From assembly GCA_030549495.1 (NCBI GenBank), contig JAUIRK010000942.1, forward strand, positions 124,001 through 188,000: 64,000 nt of DNA, read 5' to 3'. The DNA comes from Nectonema munidae. Its lineage: Eukaryota; Nematomorpha; Nectonematoida; Nectonematidae. The notes under the pieces were generated by a model. It did no database searches. It was not told the DNA's origin and saw nothing but the letters and a program-made list of their open reading frames with translations. Of the stretch, positions 1 through 11,827 are shown piece by piece; position 1 is the first letter of the stretch; each line of letters opens with the position of its first letter. Made by a program: the position numbers and the translations under genes.

Positions 1-286
1 ATCGGTGGGTGATAGACAGCCGTGATGAGTGTCATGAAGATCGCTTAAATGCTTTGAATGACAAGTGGAAGCTTTATCGCTGCCATTCCATCATGAATTG
101 CTCAAGATCTTGCCCTAAAGTATGCGTTTTCTGTTTTGAACGCTTGTTCATAACAATGATCATTTTTATTAGGGCCTGAATCCGGCTAAAGCTATCGCGA
201 ATCTAAAGAGTCTGTCTTCTAACTTATCACAAAAAAAGATCATCCCTCCTGCTGAGATTGAAGAAAAGGCTGCTGTTTCTGCATAG
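1..286 (+). CDS. SDHB: Succinate dehydrogenase iron-sulphur subunit, 3' end (partial)
   Basis: Two exons are visible: up to 119 (frame starts at base 3) and 173-286, stop TAG at 284-286. They are joined in phase 0 by a 53-bp intron (GT at 120-121, AG at 171-172). The encoded 76 residues match the C-terminal third of [19 protein letters not shown], then [20 protein letters not shown], then a basic, variable tail. The three cysteines in RCH, MNC and SCP are the family's last ligands for the [3Fe-4S] and [4Fe-4S] clusters. The protein is the electron-transfer subunit of respiratory complex II in the mitochondrial inner membrane. The gene starts to the left of the window. The tail after SQKK is longer than in vertebrates and ends in an Ala/Glu-rich stretch. 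Everything visible is in frame and the gene looks functional. Confidence 0.95.
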
Positions 287-805
287 TACGAAAACATATT
301 TAATGATGTATTTTTATTCTTGGTTCAATACGATTACACATGCATTAATCAAGAAAACTAGCGTTAAAGCGTTACAATGTTTTTGTGACATTTTTTATTA
401 TTTTCAGAGTAATAATTATAATAAAGCTTTACTCTATATTTAAAAAAGATTTGCAAAAATATCACTGGTCAATAAATAAAAAAAAATTCGTTGCTAGAAC
501 AAACTAGATTTTTTAATAGTTCTAGTTTTTTACTTTTTGTATATCAAACAACCTACAAACAACAACAACTACATTTTTTAATATATTTTTACACGCCAAT
601 TTTAATTTTTTTTTATCAATTTGCATGCAGCACGTCCTATTTTTTTGGTATTCACATACAAACTTATGTCTTTTTTTATAACTTGAACCATCAATTGGTT
701 AGCTGAAAAAAATATATACATTTCAGCACCTATATTTTTACTTATTTATAACTGAATTAAAAAAATGTATGGACAAATATAACTTCAAAAATAGTTAGTT
801 TTTGA
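287..805 (+). other. SDHB 3' UTR and AT-rich spacer
   Basis: A double polyadenylation signal AATAAATAAA lies at 471-480, about 185 bases after the SDHB stop, and probably ends the transcript. Small open frames here are AT-rich and resemble nothing. Nothing else is visible before the mobile-element remnant at about 806. Confidence 0.6.
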
Positions 806-2360
806 TTATCGTTGATGTTTACAGTCTGCATGATCGCGGTAGAATGTCCAACAATAGTCAGCGAGCATACTTTCATTCCAAAAACATTTATATCTTTTTT
901 CCATAACACTAATGTCTTTATGGAACCTTTCCATGTTCATCAAACTGCGAAAAAAACCACATGATATTCTAAAAAAATGAACCTTTAACGGCATTCGGCA
1001 GCCCATTTCTGGATATCATTTTAAAAGATTTTTGATTCCATCTTTATGAGCGAGTGATTTTTCTTACCCAAAAAATCCTTACAAATCCAAGCAAAAGCAT
1101 ACCAAGCAGAACGCTCTACCTCATCTAGCCTCTCTTTAAAGTGCAGATCTTTGAGTAATTCTTTTATTCGTGAACCAACAAAAATCGTTTTTTAGTTTAG
1201 CTTGTGTGATTTTTGGAAACTTTTAACCATATATTCAAAGCCGTTCGAGTTTCTTCTTGAAAGCGTTTTTATGTTGTTTTATTAGCCCATTTTTTATATG
1301 TAAATGAGGCGATAAAACATGGATTGAATAGAAGCATGTGATTGACATTAGGTAAGCCCTGATGATATGTTGTCCTATCTTTCAAAAAAAAATTTGAATA
1401 GTGCTTATCAGTTGCCCGACTCTCCCATGGGCATAAAAACAGCAATATTTTGTAAAGCCATCCTATTATCATCATTCCTATTATTTTTACATCACATATT
1501 TTTCATAAAGACACTCAAGTAATATTTTAACGTTTTTATATGATTTAGAAAGATGAACAGAATGTACTATAGGAATAGAAGTTTTCAAGTTACCATTGTG
1601 AAGCAAAACGCATTAAAGGATTATGGTTTTGCCTTAAACATGCAAAAAGACCACAATATTGTTACAAAAACGAAGTGGACTTTAACAGAAAAATATGTTT
1701 GTAGAATAAAATTTCTTTGACGAAAATATGTTATGCAGACATTTTGTTCTAACAAAGATTTTTCTTTTAATCTCGATGTTTAAAATATGGGCTTTGATCT
1801 TTGAAAGGGATAAATCCTTAACAGGATCGTGCTTAATTCAGCTTGAAAAATTTGTTTTGCCAAAAGGTTACCTTTTTCAGGCACATAATTCTTGACATCA
1901 AATTTTTCGGAATCCTGATCATTATCATCAACACCATCATCTGAAACACAGTCATTTGGTGGAAATGGAACTGGTAAATTTTCATTGTGACGTACAGGTT
2001 TCATTGCTGTTTCCATATTTGGATACTCAATTTTATGCTTGTTTTTTTTTTTGAAAATCCTGTAATATTTATTTTGCGCAAAAATTGCAACAAGATGATT
2101 ATTTTTGTCTCCCTCCATATTAAAGGAATTTCAAAAGGCATATATTTTTTCTTTTTATTAAACCATTCTCGTAAACCATTTGAACAAGCGGAGCAAATAT
2201 GATGAAGAGCCCAAGACTTTTCTTGATCTCCAAGAGGACAACCAAAATACAATTTGTTGATTTTTCTTATTTTAGGAGTAATTGCACCTTTCTGTGTCAC
2301 CATATATTCTCCACAAACATAGCAAAATTTATTAGGATGATTTAGGCACTTCCTAGACAT
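806..2360 (-). pseudogene. Decayed copy of a multicopy arthropod ORF family (unclassified, mobile-like)
   Basis: Read on the minus strand from 2360, the translation begins MSRKCLNHPNKFCYVCGEY with a Cys-rich N-terminus, continues with pieces such as KHKIEYPNMETAMKPVRH and LPVPFPPND, then LLHNGN, and ends near 806 with MEKRYKCFWNESMLADYCW. This order of blocks is that of a roughly 600-residue protein family I remember as highly repeated in arthropod, hydrozoan and other genomes; I do not know its formal superfamily. The copy is spread over several frames with a number of breaks, so it is dead. No terminal repeats or target duplication were found. Placed directly downstream of SDHB on the opposite strand. 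Confidence 0.6.
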
Positions 2361-2486
2361 TGTATTAGGAAGTCTCTAAATATTAAACGGAATAAAAAAT
2401 ATAATAGATTATTTTAAGATGTTATAACCTTATTTGTACCACCTGTCAAAAATATGTAAAACTGCACGTATTGACAAAAAACTAAT

Positions 2487-4680
2487 TAGTCGATATTCGC
2501 TATAAGCACCTTCACGGGAGTGACAACTTTGGTGCTTATATCGAATATGTGCTTGTATCGAATTAAAAATGTTTCATAAGTTAATATAACAAAATTAAAA
2601 CAGAATTATTTATTGATTGAAAAAAATCTTTAATAGTAGATTGACGCAGTTTTCTGGTCTCAATTACATAACTTCTGAGTGATTCTTGAGCTTTCTTAAA
2701 ATCTATTGTCGGAATTCCTAATTGCTCATAAACCTTTTTAATTTCATCCATCATTTCCAAAGCTTCTTTGGCTGAGAATTTAGCTTGGTTTTCACTTTCA
2801 CTGTCAGAAATCAAATTTTCTGTGATGTCGTATCACAGTGAATATAATCTGAAGTGAAAAAATTTTCTTCAGCTGCACTCCCTGTGCTTTCTGAAGATGC
2901 CAGTTCTTCAGAATTCCAGCTAAAACATTTTTGGAAGCAATTTTTAATTACCTGAGGAGAAACACTGTTCCATGAATCTTGCAAAAATGAAGAGAATCAA
3001 GAATTGTAACAGATTTTACAGCCCTCTCCATGTCATCATCCTGTCCACAATTCAAACGCTGTATAACTGTTCTCATCAGATTCTTTCTATAATGTGCTTT
3101 AATACTTCGAATAATACCGGCGTCCATGGGTTGTATAAATGAAGATGTGTTGGCAGGTAAAAAATAAATTTCAATATTGGATGTTTTTAAGTCTTTTGGA
3201 TGTGCAGGGCATTGGTCCATTATTAAAGCTATTTTGCGTTTTTTTTCATCATTTCATTATCTAGGTTAAACAGCCAATCACAAAAAAAAATTTTAGTCAT
3301 CCAAGAGGCCTTGTTGAAGGTATATTGCACGGGTAAATTATTCTTTTTATTTTTGAAGCAGCGTGGACTTTGAAATTTACCTATGACAAGCAAAGGTAGT
3401 TTTTCAGTGCCAGACATGTTTGCACCTAACAATAAAGAGAGTCTGTTCATTGCTTTTTTACTACCGCTGACGATTTCATTTTTTTTAGCAAGAGTGCCAT
3501 TTGGAGTAGCTCTGTAATAAATGCCAGTTTCATCAACATTAAATATACAATCTTCAGAGTATTTTGTTAAAATTTTCTCCAAAAAAAACTTTTTCCATTC
3601 TTCTGCACTATTTGAATCTGCACTTTCTTTTTCTCCGTGCTGATATTTGTGAACAATATTAAGTCGTTTTTGAAACTTTTGTAGCCAACCAGTTGAAAAA
3701 GTTAAATGTTTCGGATGTTTGAGCCATTTGATCATAAAGTAGTTTTGCTTTTTCAATTAAAAGAGGACCTGAAATTTGAACTTTTTTCTCTCTCATTAAG
3801 CAGAACCATTCATACAATGCATCTTCTAAATCAGGCATTACCACTGCTCTTCTTTTTCTTTTATAATCTTTATTTTCCATCTTTATTTTCAAAAACTTTT
3901 CTTTATCTTTGATCCATCTACTGACTAAGGTGTGACTGAGTTCATATTTTTTGGCTATATCGCTAATTTTAAGTCCATGATCAACTTCTTTAACAACTTG
4001 AAGTTTAAATTCAAAACTGAAATTTTTACGTTTATTGGACATTATAAGTCTAAAATAATCAAAAAAAAATAGAATATCAGATGTAGCTATGAGATTTATG
4101 AAGTTTGAATTTATTTTTCAATAATTCAAATACTTAATTGAAAGAGCATTTTGACTAGTTTTTACCTTTGACAACAACAAAGTTAAACTCAATATTTAAG
4201 ACTAAGTGTATATAATAAACTACACTGCTTCACTCAGCCTCTCTCGTCAGGGCAGCTTGTGACAAGAATAAAAAGAATAAATCAAAGTTACTTTCAAGTT
4301 TTGATAGGTTATCATAGTATTTCACGTATTTTCTTTCCACTCAGCGTAACACAATAAAACATAAACTTGAAAAAAATAAGCTTAATATGACAGATGAACT
4401 GTGAAATACAATATGTTATGAAGTAAGATAGCATGAAAAAGTTTTAATAAGAGCTGCCTATACTCCCTGTTGTAGACTAATCATGTTAATAGCTTGTAAG
4501 CATGTGTATGGTTTGTGATAGCCATCATTATTTATAAGTAAATGTCATACAAACCATGTACCTTATACCAACTACTATGTGCTTATAGCGATTATTTCCT
4601 ATCTTATATACTGTTAAAGTATATGGGTCTTTAACTTTCTGTGCTTATATCGAATATGTGCTTATACTGAATGTTTACTG
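2487..4680 (-). mobile_element. pogo/Tigger-like DNA transposon, nearly whole
   Basis: About 2.2 kb. The right end at 4680 reads inward CAGTAAACATTCAGTATAAGCAC, followed outside by TA (4681-4682), the pogo target. The left end near 2487 reads AGTCGATATTCGCTATAAGCAC, a degraded match. Subterminal repeats of TGCTTATATCGAATATGTGC occur near both ends (about 2533-2553 and 4641-4662). Between them, on the minus strand, lies a transposase in four overlapping frames. The terminal repeats, TA target, CENP-B-type DNA-binding domain and DDE domain together identify the Tc1/mariner superfamily, pogo group. Confidence 0.85.
2581..4042 (-). pseudogene. pogo/Tigger transposase with four frame breaks
   Basis: From 4042: MSNKRKNFSFEFKLQVVKEV is a CENP-B N-terminal helix-turn-helix, followed by a CENP-B/Tc5 domain (SGPLLIEKAKLLYDQM). 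The DDE nuclease has FNVDETGIYYR (first Asp), ALIMDQCPAHPK (second Asp) and SSFIQPMDAGIIRSIK (third Asp), then an acidic and helical C-terminus ending near 2581. The reading frame shifts near 3700, 3235 and 2990, each time at a homopolymer run of five to eight bases, and once more near 2830. All three catalytic aspartates survive. The element is therefore either recently dead or partly an artefact of homopolymer sequencing errors. It would act in the nucleus, cutting and pasting at TA. Confidence 0.85.
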
Positions 4681-6330
4681 TATATATATTTAAAATCAGC
4701 ATGAAAAACTACATAAAACAATATGAATGCTGCCTGATGAAAAATATCTGTTGAGCAGTGATTTAGGCATTTTTTGATTTTTCAATAAATCCTTTATAAC
4801 TTAAAACGAAATTCATTCTAAATATTTGAAGCGCTAACTCTATTTTTGTCAGGCTATAAAGACATTTTAAAAAGTTATACCTTAAAATTATATTACACAT
4901 ATAGCACGTTGATGCTCTTACTTAATATTTTCATAAGTTTAGACATTTTGTTTTATATTTTAGACAAAAATTTTGTTTTTGAGCTCATGGTTACCAGAAA
5001 CTTTTAAGCTAAAGTAGTTAAAAAAAGTATTAAAAATTTACTTATTTTAAATTTGCCAAGTTATGTTTCGAAATTGCGGTTTTGTACGCTAGTTTTTTGC
5101 AAAAAAAATGCGATTCAAAATAAATACATAAAAATTAAATTACGATAAATATCGAATTTCGAAACAAAGTCGATCTTGTTACTTTTTTTTTATGAGTTGC
5201 AAATAAATTTAGCAAGTTGAAACTCTTTTCTCTTAAATGATTCCAGTGAATAGGGTTTTATGTTTACACCACTTTATAAAAACATAAATGTAACATAATC
5301 GATCAAAAACATTTATATATCAGTGATATTAACTCCATTTATACAATAGATGCGATCTAATTTTCTTGGGTCACTGCTGTTACATTGATTTTTAAATTGT
5401 TAAAAATATATAATTATGTGAAATAAAATTGAATTGACTCTCTATAAGCGAATATAAGACATCAAACCAGTGTGAGCAGACCTTACGATTTTTCGCAAAA
5501 TCACTTTGTATGTTAGTACATTTTAATAAAATTTTAGTCTTAAGTGTATGGATGATCAAGGGAGCATAAGGCTGGAATTTTTAGGGGCCAAATTTTTTTG
5601 ATGATATTGTAAACATTTTCAGTCCTTGTATTCATTTTTCATACAAGTTATATATAAATAATTTCTAACTTTTATTTGCTAAAAATGTGAAATTAACACT
5701 AAATTCATCTAAATAATATATCCAATTTTTGTCAACATAGATTTTCATTAATTAACAAAAAGTTAGTTTTTGTTAGCTAACATGAATATACTCCAAAGTA
5801 AGTTTCGCTTATGGTGTTGAGAATGCGCAAGTTAAAATTTTTTTATAACATGTAAAGATTTAGATCAGAAGTCTCTCTACTTAAATACCTTGAGATTGTG
5901 CTTGAAAAAATTGATAAATTCTTGGAAACCAGTTTTCGCTGCATTGTAGATTGAAATTTTTTTTGAAAGATGAGATTTTTCATATGCATGAACGCATTGG
6001 ATCATAATCAATATCTTTCAATTAATCCAAAACTGAATTCAAAGATGAAAGATTTTTTTCTGCAAACACAAAATGGACTTTACTACTTTTGACTTTTTTG
6101 TTTTCTAGGTCAATATAGTAAAAAAATTGTCTTTTATGATGATAGACGATGTTGAATGAGAATGAAAATAAAGAATGTAAGAGTGTGCAGTGCTCAAATT
6201 ATTAGGAAGAAGGGAGCGACCACCTACCCAATTACTGAATGTGTGGCTAAAATTCTAGCATAGATTTATTATTTCAGATAAAATTAAGCATAAAAATTGC
6301 AAAATTATAAAAAGAAAATACCGTATATCC
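4681..6330. other. AT-rich intergenic DNA, no gene seen
   Basis: No coding exon, terminal repeat or RNA gene was recognised. The sequence is low in complexity with many A/T runs. Confidence 0.4.
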
Positions 6331-7070
6331 TTGAATATAAGTTGATCTAGAGTTTAGGGCAATGATTTTTGACCAAAATATCAAGTAAGTTGCTTTTAAC
6401 TCGATTATATCGTTCAATAACAATCATTTTTAGTAGCTGTTTGATCGTTAATTGCCAAAGGCTGAAGTGAATACGAAAGAACACCGCTAGTTATTTTATA
6501 CACAGACTAGAAATTAATAAGAATTTGTTTATTTAAAAACAGTTGTACAAATAGAATGTTGAAAATAATTTAAAATCAGAGAAGTCTTCACCATCTGATT
6601 CTGCAAAACATCTGGTGCTATTCTAGTTCAGTAGGTGAGTTGTAGTAGGAGACTGCTAGAACGTAAGTTCCAAATTTTCTAAAGGCAAACAAACAGCATC
6701 TTTCCTTCTTCTTTAGATAGGCAATAATACGACTCAAATTCTTTATGCACAATTTTGTCATCGGCTGTGTACAGAGTTATTTTCCTTAGGAGGTAAAAAA
6801 AAGTGGATTTCATCCCTTTTTGAAACTAGTTGATAGTCCATGTTGATTCGTAAAGTTAGGCGATTTATCAATCGTGATGCATCTTTTGTCTAGTACCATG
6901 TATTGGCTCTAACCATAACTGAATACCAGGTGTGGCCTACCCTTTATGGGTTATGCACCAAATATAGTGTTTTCTGGGAATGATGCGCTAAATCTGTTAC
7001 TCTTTATCAAGCGGGCAATGTTCGGTATAATCAAACAATTTGTAAAAAAGGCAGCCATTTTTATTTTTTA
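6323..7070 (-). mobile_element. Possible decayed DNA-transposon remnant
   Basis: A sequence beginning ACCGTATATCCTTGAATATAAG near 6322 resembles the ends of pogo-group elements, which often carry CGAATATAAG motifs. On the minus strand around 6580-6560 a short acidic string (ESDGEDFSDF) is followed by a stop, as at the C-terminus of several pogo/Tigger transposases. Nothing more can be read and no second end was found. Weak assignment. Confidence 0.25.
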
Positions 7071-7940
7071 AATTGCATTCAGGACGTTAACCCGCCTAAT
7101 ATAAAACTATCATAGATAATTAAAAATTGTATGCTTCAAAAAATTAATTATATTTTCATTATTTGTGTAAAAACTGTAATTTTTAGATTTTGCAGGGCAC
7201 TGTATATTAAAAAATTGCAACATCAATATATATAGAATTTGAAAGTTCAAAATAAAATTTTTTTTTTAATAAATGTATTGATTTGGTTAAAAATATACAC
7301 CTTCACACTTGCTACATATAACATAATACAATGTGTCTATTTGCTACATTTTTGCATTCCTCTCTCTAGGCTTATAACGGTAAAATAGCCAGAGATGCTG
7401 AAACTATATCACCAGTCTTAGTAAACACAAAGAAAATGTGTAAGGTAGATATGCGAGTAAATTAGAGTTTAGATCTCATTTTCATTGACTTTATTTATTT
7501 TCTAAACCTAAATGAATAGTTTTAAGCTTTCCCATGCGAATTCATTTTATCAAAAAAAAGAAATTTCTAATATTTTCTCGTTGCTATTTTTTATTGAACT
7601 TTGAATATCTCTTTTAAATATGAATGCTTTGCCACTAGATAACACAGATTCATTGGATAAAACTTTATAACATACCCCACTTCAGTTTAATCATCTTATT
7701 TTAAGAAATGAAAGTGATGAATCGCTATTATCTTTTTTTGCGATTTTATCACTGATTATGAATAATAATTTACAAAAAAAAAATAGTCTAAAGAGGAAAA
7801 TAATTTTAAAATAGAAAAAGTACGAAAAATGTAAATAACGATGAAATTTTTGAAAATTTTTTTTAAATATGTTTACAATTAGCTCAAGATAAAACAGGTT
7901 AAATTTAATTATCTAGCAAAACTACATTGCCATAAAAAAA
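7071..7940. other. AT-rich spacer left of the piggyBac-like element
   Basis: No gene recognised. The stretch is dominated by A/T runs; it ends at the start of the long inverted repeat at 7941. Confidence 0.4.
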
Positions 7941-8176
7941 GAGTAGGGCTTTTTTTGGCTAGTAAATATTTAAAATCTATTTTTCTGATAGAAAAATATA
8001 GCTAGTCGATATGCTAACTTGGTGGTATTTTATTTTTTTTAATGGGTTTTAAAGATAAAAAGAAATATAAAATTTTCACCACATGAAAAAATATTTATAG
8101 TAATTTATACGAAATTTAAATTTAACGCCATCTAAAATTAATATGTTTTTATGAAAAACTTAAGTTGTAACCTTAA
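7941..8176. repeat. Left arm of the 236-bp inverted repeat
   Basis: Reverse-complementary to 11332-11566 with about two differences. It starts GAGTAGGGCTTTTTTTGGCT and ends at TAAGTTGTAACCTTAA. It probably carries the transposase binding sites of the left end. Confidence 0.9.
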
Positions 8177-8324
8177 ACAAGTTATAAAAATATAAATTTG
8201 AAGTGGATTTCAAATTTAGAATTTTTTTCTGAGGATTATTTTTGAAACACATGACGTTCGAAAATCATGTTTCTATTATTTCCTTCGCTTTGGGTATTAT
8301 AGCAAGTCTTTCATTATTAGCTAA

Positions 8325-8595
8325 TAACAAAACAAACAAGCGTACGAATATGTAGTTTTGTGAAAAAAACTATATTGTTCAATATTCATAAATTTGTTTT
8401 CCATAGTGCAAAATATTAATTATATATAAAAAATTAAAAAGAAGAACTATAATATTTTTTTTTATTTACAAAGAAAAAAGAAGTAACAAAACAAACAAAC
8501 GTATGATTATGTAGTTTTGTGAAAAAATTATATTGATCACTATTCGAAACTTTGTTTTTATAAATTTATTTTTCTACAGTGCAAAATATTTTATA
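8325..8595. repeat. Two direct copies of a ~95-bp subterminal sequence
   Basis: Positions about 8325-8420 and 8486-8593 share AACAAAACAAACAA, then TATGTAGTTTTGTGAAAAAA and an ending AGTGCAAAATATT. They are imperfect tandem copies about 160 bp apart, inside the 5' untranslated part of the piggyBac-like element. Diverged repeats here could be transposase-binding or promoter elements, or simply an internal duplication. Confidence 0.7.
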
Positions 8596-9069
8596 AAAAG
8601 TAAAAAAGATTAAAAAAATTAGATAAGCTTTTTAGATCGATTTATTGAACTGCGCATGGTTGCGTACTTGAATAAAAAAATGAAGAGAATGGACTCCCTA
8701 TTGAATTTGTGTCATGGTATTATCTGGGTAATAAAAGACACATCATACAATGCAGAAATAAATCAAAATATGATTTCAAATACAAAGAACTCTTACTTGA
8801 TATTGATTTTTTATCGAGAATACGCATGCGGCTAGAGTGACCTCAATTGTTCCATTGACTACACGAACCATATATATTTGTCTATGCATTTGTTATCTTT
8901 TTTCTCACCACATTTGGTAAATAATTCCTTGGCCTGAATGAATAGTGAAGAAATCGCGTATAGATTACACAAAACTCTCTCTCTTGCTTTATTTGTGTAT
9001 GTGTAATAATTCTTCAATTTCTTGACAAGCTTCATTTGGATTTCCTAAGTTACTTCGCAAAATTTTATT

Positions 9070-10819
9070 ATGAGCTCCTCAAGTTTTTATACAAGTAGTG
9101 ACGAAGGAGAAACCTCTGGTTCTGACGTTTTTTCAAATAGTGAATATGAAATTCAAAATTCAGTTGATAGCGAAGGGCAAACAGATTCAAGCGATGAAGA
9201 AACGGCTCTTTGCGAAGATGTGTCCCTTGTAGCACCAGATGGAACCCAATTTTTTTGGGAACCGAGAGAGATTTGTGGAAGAAGATCATCAACTAATATC
9301 ATCTCAAGTAGACCAGGTCCAAAAAATACGGCAAAAAATTTGAAAGATCCTTTGAAAATTTTTAATCTTTTTTTCACTGAATCTCTTTTGAACCATATTT
9401 TTGTCTGCACAAAAGAAGGAATGGAAGAAAACTACAAGTAATTTTCTATTAGAAAACATTATTTAGTTAAATGTTTTTTTTTTTAGAAGTCCTAATTGTT
9501 TGTTGGAGAATCTCAAAAGTTTATATGAAAGGTTTTCAATGGAACATTTGCTAGCATACTTAGCCTGTATTCTTTACATTGGGCAGTCTAAAGATCAGCA
9601 GATTGATGTCAAACATCTTTTTTCTGAAAAGTATGGAACCCCTTTTTTAAAAGCTGCAATCAGTAGAGACGTATTCATTCTTATTCGTACCTTTATAAGA
9701 TTTGATTCAAGAACTACAAGAAATAGTTCAGATAAATTAGCTCCGATAAGATACTTACAAAATTTTTTCCTCGAAAACTTTCATAAATATTGGTCACCAT
9801 CTAATTGCGTTACAATTGACGAGCAGCTCGTCAAGTATAAAGGCAGGTCACCTATAAAAGTATACGACCCATCCAAGCCAGGTCGATATGGTATGAAAAT
9901 TTATCACTGTGTAGACTCGTCCAGTTTTTTTGTTTTTTATAGCGAAATTTATGAAAGTGGTTTAGTGGACAGGGATCATTTTAAACCCAATAATATAGTA
10001 AAAAGATTGGTAAATATTTCTTGCTTACCGACCGGTATTGGTATTTATGCAGATAGGTTTTTTATGTCCCAGGATTTGTGTAATTGGGCCAAAAATCAAA
10101 ACTATACAATCTGTGGTACGGTAAGAAGTAATAGAAGGTTCATGCCGCATGTAGTCCGTCCAACGCATTTAAAAGGTCTGGGTTTGAATGATTGTGAGAG
10201 TAGATTTTTGTATTCAGAAACCCCTTCGTTAACAGTTTATATAGCGGAAAAACATTCTAAAAAAAACTTCAAACCAGTCTATGTGTTATCTAGTCAACAT
10301 CTATCACAAATAGATACTTTTGGGCCCAGAAAAAAGCCTCAAACTATTCTAGATTATAATAGGTTTAAATCTGGAGTGGATGTTTTTAACAGAATGGCAA
10401 GAAATTACAGCTGTTATAAGTCTTCTAGACGTTGGCCAATTGCAATTTTTACAAATTTTCTTGATATTGCAGTTAATAATAGCTGGATAATTATGAGAGC
10501 TAATGATTCAGATGCATACCCGTCAGTTTCAAGAGGAGGAAGAAAATGCTTTATAAAACACCTTTCTCTACTTTTAGCTGAAAAATGCATGTTGATTAGA
10601 AGTCAAAGTTCATTTACTCGCTTATCTACCAGAAACTTATTATCTTTTTATGGGTTTTTTGATGTTGACGAGAACCCAACTACATCAGTTCAACGAGGAT
10701 ATTGCTCTTTTATTGATTGTAAGCCAAGAAAAAGGGGAACACGAAAATGCAGTGTATGTGGAAAATTCATTTGTAAAAGCCATACTTTATTTATGTGTAA
10801 AAAGTGCAGAAACACATAA
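9070..10819 (+). CDS. piggyBac-type transposase, intact (566 aa, one 49-bp intron)
   Basis: Exon 1 is 9070-9437 and exon 2 is 9487-10819; the 49-bp intron has GT at 9438 and AG at 9485-9486 and keeps frame (codon AA|A). The 566-aa product has an acidic Ser-rich N-terminus, then a DDE_Tnp_1_7 domain. The expected aspartates are in TIDEQ (about residue 234), YADRF (312) and SGVDVF (421). The 78-residue gap between the first two equals that of the Trichoplusia piggyBac enzyme as I recall it (268 and 346). RRWPIAIF follows the third Asp, as in active family members. The C-terminus is a cysteine-rich zinc-binding domain (CSVCGKFICKSH and CKKC). No stop or frameshift is present. The start ATG at 9070 precedes the acidic region; AATAAA lies at 10883-10888. 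Likely a functional cut-and-paste enzyme. Confidence 0.9.
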
Positions 10820-11331
10820 TAATTGTAAATATTTACGAATTTTTTATTATAATACTCGTGTGTTGTATTTTTATAATAGTTGAATAAATGTTAGTTCATT
10901 TTTTTTTATATATTTGAAAAAAACTAAATATTAATCTATGATTAATATGCCTTTTTTGCATATGAAGTAGCGTTTGTTGAAATAATTTAACAAATAATAT
11001 AATAGATGAATTAAAAAAATTTTCTTAGATATGTATATCTAATAAGTGTAAACGTTATGGAAGTTCGAATGCAATTTTTATTTTTATTATAGATGAGGTT
11101 AACTAAAACATACTCTTTTTTATTATAGTGGCGTTAATTCTAAAATAAGTTTTTTGATTTTTTTCGTATAAAAAACATGGAAACATATCAAACTGAACAA
11201 AAACATTCTTAAAAGGACTTTGATATGCTAAAGCTTTATTAAAAAAAAGAAATATACTTTTTTTAAAAATTGGAGTAAAACTCCCATTAACCGTCCTTAG
11301 TGTTGCTCTAAAAAGTTCCGTCCTGCTAAGG

Positions 11332-11566
11332 TTAAGGTTACAACTTAAGTTTTTCATAAAAACATATTAATTTTAGATGGCGTTAAATTTAAATTTCGTA
11401 TAAATTACTATAAATATTTTTTCATGTGGTGAAAATTTTATATTTCTTTTTATCTTTAAAACCCATTAAAAAAAATAAAATACCACCAAGTTAGCATATC
11501 GACTAGCTATATTTTCTATCAGAAAAAGAGATTTTAAATATTTACTAGCCAAAAAAAGCCCTACTC
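11332..11566. repeat. Right arm of the 236-bp inverted repeat
   Basis: Reverse complement of 7941-8176. It ends AAAAAAAGCCCTACTC, 261 bp before the NSUN4 stop codon, so this element sits just beyond the 3' end of a host gene. Confidence 0.9.
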
Positions 11567-11827
11567 CGTCCTTCTAACGTTAATAAATCATAAATAAAAC
11601 AAGAAATAGTTGCATAAAATAGGTAATAAAATTGCATAAAAATCTAATAAAGCGAATAAAATTTCCAATAAGCAATTGTTGACGTACACTACCTATCTAG
11701 TTTTCTTGTCCCACGCCTTTTCATATCTTCCGTCTTCTATACCCATTCCATGCTGAATTTTAGAACAAAATAAAAAAATACATGTCTTTTCTGTAACAAA
11801 TATTAAATACACGTCTTTGTTCGATGA

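Larger units (their letters stand above)
7941..11566 (+). mobile_element. piggyBac-like element with 236-bp terminal inverted repeats, apparently intact
   Basis: A 3.6-kb unit bounded by inverted repeats at 7941-8176 and 11332-11566. By eye these differ by about one substitution and one single-base indel over 235 bp, so the element is young or recently gene-converted. The tips read GAGTAGGGC inward. Inside is one complete piggyBac-type transposase gene with a polyadenylation signal. Such long perfect repeats are unusual: classical piggyBac has 13-bp tips and a 19-bp inner repeat. I do not see the expected TTAA immediately outside either tip (flanks are CATAAAAAAA on the left and CGTCCTTC on the right), so the repeats might be a separate pair of flanking elements rather than the transposon's own ends. 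Confidence 0.75.

Noticed and set aside
258-706. Two small open frames of 61 and 71 codons downstream of SDHB
   Set aside because: The first overlaps the SDHB stop and 3' UTR in another frame; the second is Phe/Tyr-rich AT-driven sequence after the polyA signal.
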